Source: Cellulomonas sp.
Lineage (GTDB): Bacteria > Actinomycetota > Actinomycetes > Actinomycetales > Cellulomonadaceae
Direction: 5' to 3'
DNA length: 41,080 nucleotides
Assembly (NCBI GenBank): GCA_022013895.1
Contig: JAKLPK010000252.1
Span: forward strand, 1 to 41,080
Each line of letters starts with the position of its first letter. The first letter of the stretch is position 1. Of the stretch, positions 1 through 8,194 are shown piece by piece. The notes under the pieces were generated by a model. That model was not told the origin of the DNA. It ran no database searches and was given only the letters and a program-made list of their open reading frames with translations. Position numbers and translations under genes: made by a program.

Positions 1-450
1 CACCCCGACCTTGCCGACGGCGGTGTCGAACACCGGCCAGCCGCCGTTGCCGGGCTTGAAGTAGAACTTCTCCCAGAACTTGGGCAGGTGCGGGATCTGG
101 TGCTTGCGGTACTTGCCGAGCACGGTGCCGTCGGCGTCGATGACGACCGCGGTGTTGTAGAGGACGCCGGGCTGGTGCTCCTCGTAGATCGGCAGCACGA
201 TCACGATGCCCAGCTCCTTGGCCAGGGCGGCGAACCGGGTGACCGTCGGGCCGGGGATCGTCTCGGCGTAGGCGTAGTACTTCGGGTCCTGCGTGATCCC
301 GAAGTAGGGGCCGTAGAAGAGCTCCTGGTACCCGATGATCTGCGCGCCCTGGGCGGCTGCGGCGCGGGTGTACTGCTCGTGCAGGGCGATCATCGACTCC
401 TTGTCGCCCGTCCACGGGGTCTGGGTGAATGCGACCTTGACGACGGTCAT
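1..450 (-). CDS. Nitrilase-superfamily C-N hydrolase (N-terminal part; runs off the window)
   Basis: Only the first 150 codons are present; the 3' end lies beyond base 1. The protein begins MTVVKVAFTQ and shows the nitrilase fold's catalytic Glu in YQELF (E43) and Lys in KYRKH (K116). The nucleophilic Cys would lie outside the window. It is closest in style to the beta-ureidopropionase / N-carbamoyl amidase branch, which hydrolyses N-carbamoyl or amide C-N bonds in the cytoplasm, but the substrate cannot be decided from this fragment. The ATG start at 450 is preceded by a good GGAGG ribosome site. It is divergent from a MocR-type regulator across a 132-base gap, a layout that often means the regulator controls its neighbour. 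Confidence 0.88.
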   Translation of the reverse strand, partial: MTVVKVAFTQTPWTGDKESMIALHEQYTRAAAAQGAQIIGYQELFYGPYFGITQDPKYYAYAETIPGPTVTRFAALAKELGIVIVLPIYEEHQPGVLYNTAVVIDADGTVLGKYRKHQIPHLPKFWEKFYFKPGNGGWPVFDTAVGKVGV

Positions 451-510
451 GCTTCCTCCGCTGGCCTGGGGCACTGGGCGGCGCCCGCGAGATTCGTTAC
501 TGTGGGGCGT

Positions 511-524
511 GAACATTTCTGTTC
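511..524. promoter_or_regulatory. Candidate operator: GAACA-N4-TGTTC palindrome in the divergent nitrilase/mocR gap
   Basis: GAACATTTCTGTTC is a perfect 5-4-5 inverted repeat in a locally AT-richer stretch between two divergent genes. It sits 59 bases before the mocR ATG and 61 bases before the nitrilase ATG, so it could serve both promoters. Assigning it to the MocR protein is inference from position only. Confidence 0.35.
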
Positions 525-582
525 GGTTTCGCCCGGGACGTCGGGCGTTTCCCGGCGGTAAAACCTCCAGGAGGTAGGTCCC

Positions 583-1941
583 ATGGCCGAACCCGGACCT
601 GCGCTGGAACAGCTGGTCGACGCTGTCGAGGCGCCCACCCCCACCGGGATCGCCGCCGCGCTCTCCCTCCTCGTGCGGACCGGTACCTGGCCACCCGGCA
701 CCCGGCTGCCCACCGTGCGCGATGTCGCCGCCGCGCTCGGCGTCAGCCCCGCGACGGTCTCGCACGCCTGGCACGGGCTCGCCGGGGCCGGGGTGCTGGT
801 CACCCGCGGCCGGGCCGGGTCGTACGTGCGCGCCGCCGACACCGCCTGGCTCACACCCCGCTACCGCGACCTCGCCGGGTACCACTCGGGGTTCCGGCTC
901 GACCTGTCGACCGGGACCCCCGACCCCGAGCTGCTGCCCGACCTGACCGCCGTGCTCGCCCGGGTCGCCGGTCACGACCTCACCGGCAGCTACGTCGAGA
1001 CCCCTGTGCTGCCGCGACTCGAACGCCACCTGCGCGACACCTGGCCCGGCCCCGTCGAGGCCGTCACCGTGGTCGACGGAGCCTTCGACGCCATGTCCCG
1101 CAGCCTCGAGGCCGTCGTCCGCTACGGCGACCGGGTGCTCGTCGAGGACCCGTGCTTCCCGCCGCTGCTCGATCTGCTGGACGCGCTCGGGGCCGAACCG
1201 GTCCCGGTGCCGCTCGACGACCAGGGACCCGACCCCGCGGCGCTCGCTGCGGCGCTCGACACCTCGCCCGTGGCGCTCGTGCTGCAGCCACGCGCGCACA
1301 ACCCGACCGGCCTGTCGCTGTCCGACACCCGCGCCCGCGAGCTGGGCCACCTGCTGGAACGGGCACCCGATCTCGTCGTCGTCGAGGACGACCACTCGGG
1401 CGACGTGGCGACCGCCGAGGACGTGACGCTCGGCCGCCACCTGCCTGGACGGGTGCTGCACATCCGCTCGTTCTCCAAGTCCCACGGACCCGATCTGCGG
1501 ATCGCCGCGCTCGGCGGGCCCGCCCGGTTGCTCGACCGGATCGTCGCGCGGCGCATGCTCGGCCCCGGCTGGACGAGCCGGATGCTGCAGCGGGTCCTGC
1601 TCGAGCTGCTCATCGGCGACACCGGGATGACCGCCGTGGCTGAGGCCCGCCGCGTGTACCACGCACGTCAGCAGCACCTGGCGCGCGCCCTCGCCGAACG
1701 GGGCGTCGACGTCGAACCCGGGGACGGCGTCAACCTGTGGCTACCCGTGGTCGATGAGCAGAGCGCGATCGTCCGGATGGCCGCCGCCGGGATCCGGGTG
1801 GCGGCCGGCGAGACGTTCCGATCCGGGGGGCCCTGCCCCGACGGGCTGCGCGGACCGCACGTGCGCGTCACCGCAGGCATGGTCCGCGGGGACTTCGCGC
1901 AGGTCGGTGCCGAGCTCGCCGACGGTGCCCTGGCTCGCTGA
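583..1941 (+). CDS. MocR-type transcriptional regulator (GntR wHTH plus aminotransferase domain)
   Basis: This 452-residue protein has an N-terminal GntR-type winged helix-turn-helix (about residues 15-85, with TRLPTVRDVAAALGVS) joined to a fold-type I aminotransferase-like domain. In that domain AHNPTG (N240), the VVEDD Asp (D269) and the Schiff-base lysine in SFSKSHGPDLR (K299) are all present, so PLP binding should be intact. MocR proteins sense PLP or an amino compound bound to PLP and usually control a neighbouring gene; the divergent nitrilase is the obvious candidate. The ATG is preceded by GGAGGT at 570-575 (7-base spacing). That site is half of a perfect ACCTCC-A-GGAGGT palindrome (563-575). 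The effector is unknown; a PdxR-like role in vitamin B6 control is possible but no pdx genes are nearby. Confidence 0.9.
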   Translation: MAEPGPALEQLVDAVEAPTPTGIAAALSLLVRTGTWPPGTRLPTVRDVAAALGVSPATVSHAWHGLAGAGVLVTRGRAGSYVRAADTAWLTPRYRDLAGYHSGFRLDLSTGTPDPELLPDLTAVLARVAGHDLTGSYVETPVLPRLERHLRDTWPGPVEAVTVVDGAFDAMSRSLEAVVRYGDRVLVEDPCFPPLLDLLDALGAEPVPVPLDDQGPDPAALAAALDTSPVALVLQPRAHNPTGLSLSDTRARELGHLLERAPDLVVVEDDHSGDVATAEDVTLGRHLPGRVLHIRSFSKSHGPDLRIAALGGPARLLDRIVARRMLGPGWTSRMLQRVLLELLIGDTGMTAVAEARRVYHARQQHLARALAERGVDVEPGDGVNLWLPVVDEQSAIVRMAAAGIRVAAGETFRSGGPCPDGLRGPHVRVTAGMVRGDFAQVGAELADGALAR

Positions 1942-1951
1942 CCACCGGGCG

Positions 1952-1970
1952 AGATCGGGGCCGACGATCT
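1952..1970 (+). terminator. Candidate hairpin after the MocR gene
   Basis: AGATCG (1952-1957) and CGATCT (1965-1970) form a 6-bp stem with a 7-base loop 10 bases after the stop codon. There is no U-tract, as is common in high-GC actinobacteria, so termination is plausible but unproven. Confidence 0.35.
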
Positions 1971-2129
1971 GGGCCGACGCGCGACCACCCGGGATCCGCC
2001 CGCGACCTGGCCTAGGCTGTGCGCGGAACCCGGCCGGTCATGGTCGGGCGGTGCCGGCCCCCTCTGGTCGGACGTCCTCGGTGCGGCGTGCACCCTCCCC
2101 CTCATCCGGTCCGAGCTCGGAGCCGCCGC

Positions 2130-3128
2130 ATGTCCCGTCGCACCACGAGCACCGTCCGCCTGCTGGCCGCCGCGCTGCCGCTCACCCTGCTCGCCGCTTG
2201 CTCAGCCGGTTCGTCGAGTGCCTCCCCGACGACGAGCCCGACGCCGACCGCCACGTTCGCGCCCGTCACGGTCGACAACTGCGGCACGGAGGTCACCGTG
2301 ACCACCCCGCCGCAACGCGTGGTGACCATCAAGTCCTCGACCACCGAGATGCTGCTCGCACTCGGGCTGGGCGACCGGATCGTCGGCCGGGCGTTCCCCG
2401 ACGGACCCTTCCCGGACGATCTGGCCGCCGCGGGTGACGCCGTGCCCCTGATCTCCGACAAGGTCCCGGGCCAGGAGGCGCTGCTGGCCGTCCAACCCGA
2501 TTTCGTCTACGCCGGTTGGGAGTCGAACTTCTCGGCCGACGGCGTCGGCGACCGCTCCACCTTGGCCGGGCTCGGCATCGGCACCTATGTCTCGCCGGCG
2601 GCCTGCAAGGAAGCGGGCTCCATGCCCGATCCGCTGACCTTCGACCTCGTGTTCGACGAGATCCGCGAGGCCGGTGCGATCTTCGGGGTACCAGCCGCAG
2701 CCGAGGAGGTCGTCGCCGCCGAACAGGCCACGCTCGCCTCGGTGACGAAGCCCTCGGGCACCACCACGGCCCTGTGGTACTCGTCAGGTTCGGACAGCCC
2801 GTACGTCGGGGCCGGCATCGGTGCACCCGAGATGATCATGGACGCCGCCGGGCTGACCAACGTGTTCGCCTCGGTGCACGACACCTGGGCCTCCGTCGGC
2901 TGGGAGGACGTGGTGGCCGCCGACCCCGACGTCATCGTGCTCGTGGACGCCTCGTGGAACACCGCCGAGCACAAGATCGCCACGCTCGAGGCGAACCCCG
3001 CGACCGCCCAGCTGACCGCTGTCCAGCAGCACCGGTATCTGACCGTGCCGTTCGCGGCCACCGAGGCCGGTGTGCGCAACGCCGACGCGGTCGCCAGCCT
3101 GGCCGATCAGCTCACGGCCCTGCCATGA
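2130..3128 (+). CDS. ABC transporter substrate-binding lipoprotein, putative F420-0 transporter type
   Basis: A 332-residue solute-binding protein of the FecB/BtuF class, with a lipoprotein signal ending LLAAC (lipid-anchored Cys24) and a typical CGTEVTVTTPPQRVVTIKS opening to the mature fold. I chose the ATG at 2130 because the signal peptide starts there; an in-frame start further upstream would add an Arg/Pro-rich stretch before the signal. It is followed by a permease (ATGA overlap), an ATPase and cofD, all coupled. Databases name this arrangement 'putative F420-0 ABC transporter' purely because of the cofD linkage. The fold normally binds Fe-siderophores, haem or cobalamin, so the true ligand is open. 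Confidence 0.85.
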   Translation: MSRRTTSTVRLLAAALPLTLLAACSAGSSSASPTTSPTPTATFAPVTVDNCGTEVTVTTPPQRVVTIKSSTTEMLLALGLGDRIVGRAFPDGPFPDDLAAAGDAVPLISDKVPGQEALLAVQPDFVYAGWESNFSADGVGDRSTLAGLGIGTYVSPAACKEAGSMPDPLTFDLVFDEIREAGAIFGVPAAAEEVVAAEQATLASVTKPSGTTTALWYSSGSDSPYVGAGIGAPEMIMDAAGLTNVFASVHDTWASVGWEDVVAADPDVIVLVDASWNTAEHKIATLEANPATAQLTAVQQHRYLTVPFAATEAGVRNADAVASLADQLTALP

Positions 3129-4192
3129 CGACCACGGCGACCCGACCGGCCACCGCGCCCGCCACCGCGGCGCACGGTGGCCGGCGGGCGCCGTTGTGGC
3201 TGCTGGTCACCGCCGGGACCGCCGTGCTCGTGGTCAGCGTGCTGGTCGCGGTGACGATCGGCTCGTCCGGGCTCGGGCTCGACGAGGTGGCTCGGTCGCT
3301 GGGTGCACACCTGGGACTGGCGGTGGACCCGCCCGCCCGGCTGCACGACGCGATCGTCTGGCAGCTGCGGCTGCCGCGGGTGCTCACCGCCGCAGCCGTC
3401 GGCGCCGGGCTGGGACTGGCCGGGGCCGTCATGCAGTCGCTCACCCGCAACCCGCTGGCCGACCCCTACCTGCTCGGACTGTCGTCCGGGGCCTCGCTGG
3501 GTGCGGTCGCGGTCCTGGTGCTCGGCGTCGGGCTGCTGCTGCCGGTCGCGGCGTTCGTCGGCGCCCTGGCTGCCCTGGTCGCCACCCTCGCCCTGGCCCG
3601 GACCGGCGGCACGCTCACCCCGGGTCGCACGGTGCTCGCCGGGCTGGCGATCTCCCAGCTGGCCGCCGCGGGAACCTCGTTCGTCATCTTCTGGAGCTCG
3701 ACCGGCGACTCGTACCGCGAGATCCTCAGCTGGCTCATGGGGTCGCTCGGTGGGACGACGTGGTCCTCGGTCGCGATCGCCGGGATCACCCTGCTCGCCG
3801 TCGGCACCGTGCTCGTGGCCTGCGCCGGCCGACTGGACGCGTTCACGTTCGGGGACACCGCGGCCGCAGCGCTCGGTGTGGACGTCAACCGCACCCGGTG
3901 GATGCTGCTGACCCTGGTCGCGCTGCTGGTGGGGGCTCTCGTGGCCGTCTCCGGTGCGATCGGGTTCCTCGGCCTTGTGCTGCCACATGCGGTGCGCTCG
4001 CTCACCGGGCCCGGGCACCGGCGGCTGCTGCCGGTCGTGGCATTGGCCGGTGGCACCCTCCTCGTCTGGGCGGACACCGCCGCACGCACCCTGTTCGCCC
4101 CGCGCGAGCTCCCGGTCGGGATCGTCACCGCACTGGTCGGGGTGCCCGTGTTCGTCGTCCTGCTGCGTCGCCGGGGTGCCTCGTGGACGTGA
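3125..4192 (+). CDS. FecCD-type ABC transporter permease, putative F420-0 transporter type
   Basis: The 355-residue membrane protein has about ten hydrophobic helices and the FecCD/BtuC family signatures LRLPRVLTAAAVGAGLGLAG, MQSLTRNPLADPYLLGLSSG and, near the C-terminus, GFLGLVLPHAVR. Two copies would form the inner-membrane channel fed by the upstream lipoprotein. The ATG overlaps the stop of the binding-protein gene (ATGA at 3125-3128), so translation is coupled. It ends in an overlap with the ATPase gene. Ligand assignment depends on gene context only. Confidence 0.9.
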   Translation: MTTTATRPATAPATAAHGGRRAPLWLLVTAGTAVLVVSVLVAVTIGSSGLGLDEVARSLGAHLGLAVDPPARLHDAIVWQLRLPRVLTAAAVGAGLGLAGAVMQSLTRNPLADPYLLGLSSGASLGAVAVLVLGVGLLLPVAAFVGALAALVATLALARTGGTLTPGRTVLAGLAISQLAAAGTSFVIFWSSTGDSYREILSWLMGSLGGTTWSSVAIAGITLLAVGTVLVACAGRLDAFTFGDTAAAALGVDVNRTRWMLLTLVALLVGALVAVSGAIGFLGLVLPHAVRSLTGPGHRRLLPVVALAGGTLLVWADTAARTLFAPRELPVGIVTALVGVPVFVVLLRRRGASWT

Positions 4193-4956
4193 GGGTCGAA
4201 CGGGTCGGCGCCCAGCTCGGCGGGCGGTGGGTGGTCGACGGTGTGGAGGCGACCCTCCCGGCCGGTGCGCTCACCGGGGTGCTCGGGCCCAACGGCGCGG
4301 GCAAGACCACGCTGCTGCGCCTGGTCGCCGGGCTGCTGCCACCCGGACGCGGCGCCGTGCTCGTCGACGACGCACCCGTCCACGAGCTGCCGCGTCGCGA
4401 CCGGGCCCGACGGGTCGCGCTGCTCGAGCAGGAGTCCTCGGCCACGGTCCCGCTGAGCGTGCGCGAGGTCGTCGAGCTCGGCCGCACCCCGTACCGCTCG
4501 TTGTGGGGCGCCGATCCGGACCCGGCCGCAGTCGACCGGGCGCTCACCTCCGCGGGTGCGCTGCCGCTGGCCGACCGACCGTTCACCATGCTGTCCGGCG
4601 GCGAACGCCAACGTGTGCAGATCGCCCGCGCCCTGGCCCAGGAACCGGCGCTGCTGCTGCTCGACGAGCCGACGAACCACCTCGACGTCTCGGCGCAGCT
4701 CGCGCTGCTCGCCTTCGTCGCAGCTCTGGGCACGACGAGCGTCGCCGCGCTGCACGACCTCAACCTGGCCGCCGCGTTCTGCGAGCACGTGCTGGTGCTG
4801 TCCGGCGGGCGCCTGGTCGCCGCCGGGCACCCCGTCGACGTGCTGCGCCCGGCTCTGCTGCGCGAGGTCTACGGCGTGGAGGCCGATGTGCTCGAGCACC
4901 CACGGACCGGCCGCCCGGTGATCGCGTTCACCACCTCGGTTCCGGTGCACCCATGA
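4183..4956 (+). CDS. FecE-type ABC transporter ATP-binding protein, putative F420-0 transporter type
   Basis: This cytoplasmic ATPase of 257 residues powers the preceding permease. It has Walker A GPNGAGKTT (residues 35-43, K41), signature LSGGERQRVQ, Walker B LLLLDEPTNHLD and the switch histidine in ALHDLNLAA. The GTG at 4183 gives a 10-base overlap with the permease and sits at good distance from GGGGTG (4172-4177). A second GTG at 4189 forms a GTGA 4-base overlap and is equally possible. The gene ends by overlapping the cofD start (ATGA), which ties transporter and cofactor gene into one transcript. Confidence 0.9.
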   Translation: MDVRVERVGAQLGGRWVVDGVEATLPAGALTGVLGPNGAGKTTLLRLVAGLLPPGRGAVLVDDAPVHELPRRDRARRVALLEQESSATVPLSVREVVELGRTPYRSLWGADPDPAAVDRALTSAGALPLADRPFTMLSGGERQRVQIARALAQEPALLLLDEPTNHLDVSAQLALLAFVAALGTTSVAALHDLNLAAAFCEHVLVLSGGRLVAAGHPVDVLRPALLREVYGVEADVLEHPRTGRPVIAFTTSVPVHP

Positions 4957-5921
4957 AGGTCGTGGTGCTGTCCGGCGGCGTCGGTGGTGCCCGGTTCACG
5001 CGGGGCCTGCTCGCCCACCTCGGCCCCGGGCACGAGGTGACCGTCGTGGCGAACACCGGGGACGACCTGTGGTTGCACGGGGTGCGGGTGTGCCCCGACC
5101 TCGACACGCTCATGTACACCCTCGGTGGCGCAGTGCACGAGGGGCAGGGCTGGGGCCGGGCCGACGAGTCGACCCGGGTGTCCACCGACCTCGCGGCGTA
5201 CGGCCTGGGCTGGGACTGGTTCACCCTCGGCGACCTCGACCTGGCCACCTGTCTGGCCCGCACCGAGCTGCTGCGCGGCGGCCTGCCGCTGTCGGCTGCG
5301 ACCGACCGGCTCGCGCAGCGCTGGGACCTCGGCGTCCGGCTGCTGCCGATGACCGACGCCGAGGTCGAGACCCACGCCCGGCTGGCCGACGGCACGCTCC
5401 TGCACTTCGAGGAGTGGTGGGTGCGGCACCACGCCACACTCCCGGCGGTGGGCTTCGAGCAGGTGGGGCTCAGCGGTTCGGTGGCCGCCCCCGGGGTGGT
5501 GGAGGCCCTGGTCAGCGCCGATGTCGTGGTGCTGCCGCCGTCGAACCCCGTGGTGTCGGTCGGCACGATCCTGGCGGTGCCGGGGGTGCGCGAGGCGATC
5601 ACGAGCACGCCCGCACCGGTGGTCGGTGTGTCACCGATCATCGGCGGTGCACCGGTACGCGGGATGGCCGACGCCTGTCTGACCGCGATCGGGGTACCGA
5701 CCACGGCCTCGGCCGTCGCCCGGCACTACGGACTCCGTCGTACGGGCGGGCTGCTGGACGCCTGGGTGGTGGACGACGCCGATGCGGCGTCCGTGCCCGG
5801 GCTGCGTGAGCACGGCTTGGTCTGCGGCGCCACCGACACGCTGATGCGGGACGTGGCGTCCACGGCCAGGATCGCGGCGTTCGCGCTCGACCTCGTCGGA
5901 CCGGTCCCGTCGGCGGGCTGA
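4953..5921 (+). CDS. cofD: 2-phospho-L-lactate transferase (CofD/FbiA), F420 biosynthesis
   Basis: CofD/FbiA joins the phospholactate-type moiety (phosphoenolpyruvate-derived in mycobacteria) from its GDP-activated form to the deazaflavin Fo, making (dehydro-)F420-0. The 322-residue protein shows the family landmarks in order: VVLSGGVGGARFTRGL at residues 3-18, VVANTGDDLWLHG, the CPDLDTLMYTLGG segment, PPSNPVVSVGTIL and SPIIGGAPVRGMAD. Length and motifs match the family. The ATG overlaps the TGA of the ABC ATPase, so it is the fourth gene of a coupled operon. Its usual partner cofE is not adjacent here but near 22666-23442. Confidence 0.95.
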   Translation: MKVVVLSGGVGGARFTRGLLAHLGPGHEVTVVANTGDDLWLHGVRVCPDLDTLMYTLGGAVHEGQGWGRADESTRVSTDLAAYGLGWDWFTLGDLDLATCLARTELLRGGLPLSAATDRLAQRWDLGVRLLPMTDAEVETHARLADGTLLHFEEWWVRHHATLPAVGFEQVGLSGSVAAPGVVEALVSADVVVLPPSNPVVSVGTILAVPGVREAITSTPAPVVGVSPIIGGAPVRGMADACLTAIGVPTTASAVARHYGLRRTGGLLDAWVVDDADAASVPGLREHGLVCGATDTLMRDVASTARIAAFALDLVGPVPSAG

Positions 5922-5941
5922 CCGCCGTGGCGCAGCGGCGG
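5922..5941. terminator. Candidate bidirectional hairpin between cofD and the GntR gene
   Basis: CCGCCG (5922-5927) and CGGCGG (5936-5941) form a 6-bp GC stem with an 8-base loop in the 28-base gap between convergent genes. No U-tract follows on either strand. Confidence 0.4.
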
Positions 5942-5949
5942 CGGTCGGG

Positions 5950-6669
5950 TCAGCGCGGTTCGGGCGGGTCGCGGTGCAGGGTGAACTCGTAGGCGTAGCG
6001 GTCCCCCCGATAGATCGAGACGGCACGCTCGACCGGACGTCGACGCACGTCCAGCCCGGTGCGCTCCACCAGCAGCGCGGGTGAGAAGGGTGCGACCTCG
6101 AGGCTCTCGGCGTCGGCCTCGCTCAGCACGACGGCCCGGGCCGTCTGCTCGGCGGAGACGATGACGAGCCCGTACCGCTCGCGGATGAGCTCGTAGAGCG
6201 ATCCGGTGAGCTGCAGCGTCTGCAGGCCGGGTACCGCATCGGTCGGCAGGTAGGACCGTTCCAGGCACATGGGGGTGCCATCAGCGGTTCGGATCCGTTC
6301 GACGCAGGTGACGCTCTGCGCCGGGCTGATCCGCAGGTGGAAGCCCAGGTCGCTGCCGGCTGGCCGGGTCTCGACGAGCTTGAGCCTGGCCCCGGGGACG
6401 AAGCCGCGGCGGATCATGTCGTCACTGAACGACGTCAGCTCGACGGTCTTGGTGATCGGCGGGTCCGCGACGAACGTGCCCGCACCCTGGATGCGGTAGA
6501 CGCGTTGCTCGCTCTGGAGCTGGTCGAGCGCTCGTCGGGCTGTCATCCGACTCACCGAGAACTGCTCGGCCAGGCTGCGCTCGGTCGGCAGCTGTGCGTG
6601 CGGCGCCAGCTCGTGGTCGATGAGGTCCATGAGGTAGGAGCGCAGCGTCTCGTACTTGAGCGTGCTCAT
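5950..6669 (-). CDS. GntR-family transcriptional regulator, HutC/DasR subfamily (UTRA domain)
   Basis: The 239-residue repressor has an N-terminal winged helix-turn-helix (about residues 5-68; LPTERSLAEQFSVSRMTARRAL, then the wing IQGAGTFVA) and a C-terminal UTRA ligand-binding domain (about 85-235; MCLERSYLP, SLYELIRERYGL and a PALLVERTG stretch). HutC-subfamily proteins respond to sugar phosphates or small acids. The gene is divergent from an ABC transporter / NanE / ROK operon whose predicted end product is GlcNAc-6-phosphate, the known DasR and NagR effector. The shared control region holds two DasR-like sites (6769-6786, 6860-6873). I placed the start at the ATG at 6669, since longer versions add an Arg/Pro-rich segment; no strong ribosome site precedes it. 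Confidence 0.9.
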   Translation of the reverse strand: MSTLKYETLRSYLMDLIDHELAPHAQLPTERSLAEQFSVSRMTARRALDQLQSEQRVYRIQGAGTFVADPPITKTVELTSFSDDMIRRGFVPGARLKLVETRPAGSDLGFHLRISPAQSVTCVERIRTADGTPMCLERSYLPTDAVPGLQTLQLTGSLYELIRERYGLVIVSAEQTARAVVLSEADAESLEVAPFSPALLVERTGLDVRRRPVERAVSIYRGDRYAYEFTLHRDPPEPR

Positions 6670-6768
6670 GGCCGAACCATGCTCGGTGCGGGCGGGCCGT
6701 GCAACGCGCGACGCGCGGGGCGCGCCGACCCGCCCCGACACGGTGCAACCAGATGAGATCGACAAGGC

Positions 6769-6786
6769 GATTGGTATAGTCCAATC
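6769..6786. promoter_or_regulatory. GntR/HutC operator 1, overlapping an extended -10 element
   Basis: GATTGGTATAGTCCAATC has 6-bp inverted-repeat arms. Its core TGGTATAGTCCA (6772-6783) matches the DasR-site core TGGTCTAGACCA at 10 of 12 positions. The same bases read TGG-TATAGT (6772-6780), an extended -10 box for plus-strand transcription toward the transporter operon, so a bound repressor would block it. The regulator is inferred to be the neighbouring GntR protein. Confidence 0.65.
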
Positions 6787-6859
6787 ATTCTCAGGTAACG
6801 AGTGCGTTAAGGCTGTTGACGCGCGAAATCGGTGGGTGCACAGTCATCACGTCCGCACC

Positions 6860-6873
6860 ATGGGCTATACCAT
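6860..6873. promoter_or_regulatory. GntR/HutC operator 2, just upstream of the transporter gene ribosome site
   Basis: The core TGGGCTATACCA (6861-6872) reads TGGTATAGCCCA on the minus strand, matching operator 1 at 11 of 12 positions. The two sites are 89 bp apart centre to centre. It lies 17 bases before the binding-protein ATG. On the minus strand it contains TGG-TATAGC, a possible extended -10 box for the GntR gene. Confidence 0.6.
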
Positions 6874-6889
6874 TTGAAAGGTGTCACCG

Positions 6890-8194
6890 ATGGCCAGTCA
6901 TCAGCCAACCCGCCGGCTCCGCGTCGCCGTCTGGGCCGGCGCCGCCGTCCTGAGCCTCGCGGCCTGCTCGTCCGGGACCAGCACCTCAGCCACCAGCTCG
7001 GCCGGGCCCACCACGATCACGTTCTCCTACCTGTGGTCCGGGGTCGAGGCCGAGTCGCTGGAGAAGATCATCGCGGAGTTCAACGCCAGCCAGGACGAGA
7101 TCGTCGTCGAGGGCGTCTCCAACCCGGACACCACCGCACAGCTCACCGCCATGTCGTCCTCGGAGGGGTCGTTCGACATCTCCGACCACTTCGGCAGCTC
7201 CGTGGGCGCCTACGCCTCGAAGGGCATCCTCGCCCCGCTCGACGAGTTCATCGAGGCCGACGGGTACGACACGAGCGACTTCATCCCGTCCGTCCTGGAC
7301 CAGATGTCCTACGACGGGCAGTACTACTCGATGCCCATCGCCGTGCACACCCAGATGCTCATGTACAACAAGACGCTCTTCGCCGAGGCCGGCATCGCCG
7401 AGGCACCCACCACCACCGAGGAGTGGGCGCAGGACATCGCCGCGCTCACCAAGGTCGACTCCACCGGGGCCATCACCCAGCTCGGCTACGGGAACATGGA
7501 GCTCGACACCGACTTCACCACGCTCGGCTTCGTGTTCGGCGGGCAGTGGTTCGACGAGGACGGCACCCCCACACCCGACAACGAGGGCAACGTCGCAGGC
7601 CTGAGCTTCTACGTCGACAACGTGCCGGCCGCCTACGGCGCCGACGCCGTGACCACCTTCGAGTCCGGGTTCGGCGAGATCGCCTCCGCGCAGAACCCCT
7701 TCTACACCGGGCAGCTCGCCACCATCATCGAAGGCGCCTGGGAGGTCAACCTCATCAACCAGTACGCCCCCGACCTCGACTACGGCGTGGCCCCCATCCC
7801 CTACCCCGAGGACCAGCCCGAGCTCGCCGGCACCACCAGCGTCAGCTCCTCCACGCTGTTCATCCCGGCCAACTCCACGCACAAGGAGCAGGCCTGGGAG
7901 TTCATGAAGTACCTGCTGTCCAGCGACGCCATGGCCGAGTTCACGCACGCCACCTCCAACCTGCCCTCGCGTCCCTCCCTGGCGGACGACCCGATCTACG
8001 ACGACCTCGGCGACGCCTTCGCTGTCTGGCTGGACTCGCTCACCAGCGACAACATCCAGGCGATGGCCAGCTCACCGCTCGCCTCCCAGTACGGCGAGGA
8101 CCGCGCCACCGCGTTCGAAGAGATCGCCACCCAGGTCACCACACCGGCCGACGCCCTGGCACAGCTCGCCAGCGCCGCCGCCTCGTATGAGTAG
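6890..8194 (+). CDS. Sugar ABC transporter substrate-binding lipoprotein (CUT1 type)
   Basis: A 434-residue extracytoplasmic solute-binding protein of the carbohydrate type. It has a lipoprotein signal ending LSLAAC, followed by a Ser/Thr linker and the mature fold beginning TTITFSYLWSGVEAESLEKII, typical of the MalE/UgpB class. I use the ATG at 6890 because AAAGG (6877-6881) sits at proper distance; an in-frame GTG at 6881 would lack a ribosome site. It heads an operon with two permeases, a DUF4434 protein, NanE and a ROK kinase, so the ligand is probably ManNAc or an oligosaccharide containing it. The ligand itself cannot be read from the sequence. Confidence 0.92.
   Translation: MASHQPTRRLRVAVWAGAAVLSLAACSSGTSTSATSSAGPTTITFSYLWSGVEAESLEKIIAEFNASQDEIVVEGVSNPDTTAQLTAMSSSEGSFDISDHFGSSVGAYASKGILAPLDEFIEADGYDTSDFIPSVLDQMSYDGQYYSMPIAVHTQMLMYNKTLFAEAGIAEAPTTTEEWAQDIAALTKVDSTGAITQLGYGNMELDTDFTTLGFVFGGQWFDEDGTPTPDNEGNVAGLSFYVDNVPAAYGADAVTTFESGFGEIASAQNPFYTGQLATIIEGAWEVNLINQYAPDLDYGVAPIPYPEDQPELAGTTSVSSSTLFIPANSTHKEQAWEFMKYLLSSDAMAEFTHATSNLPSRPSLADDPIYDDLGDAFAVWLDSLTSDNIQAMASSPLASQYGEDRATAFEEIATQVTTPADALAQLASAAASYE

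Noticed and set aside
1942-2129. Cobalamin riboswitch before the FecB/BtuF-type lipoprotein gene
   Set aside because: The 188-base gap has no recognisable B12-box and is too short and simple for the full structure.
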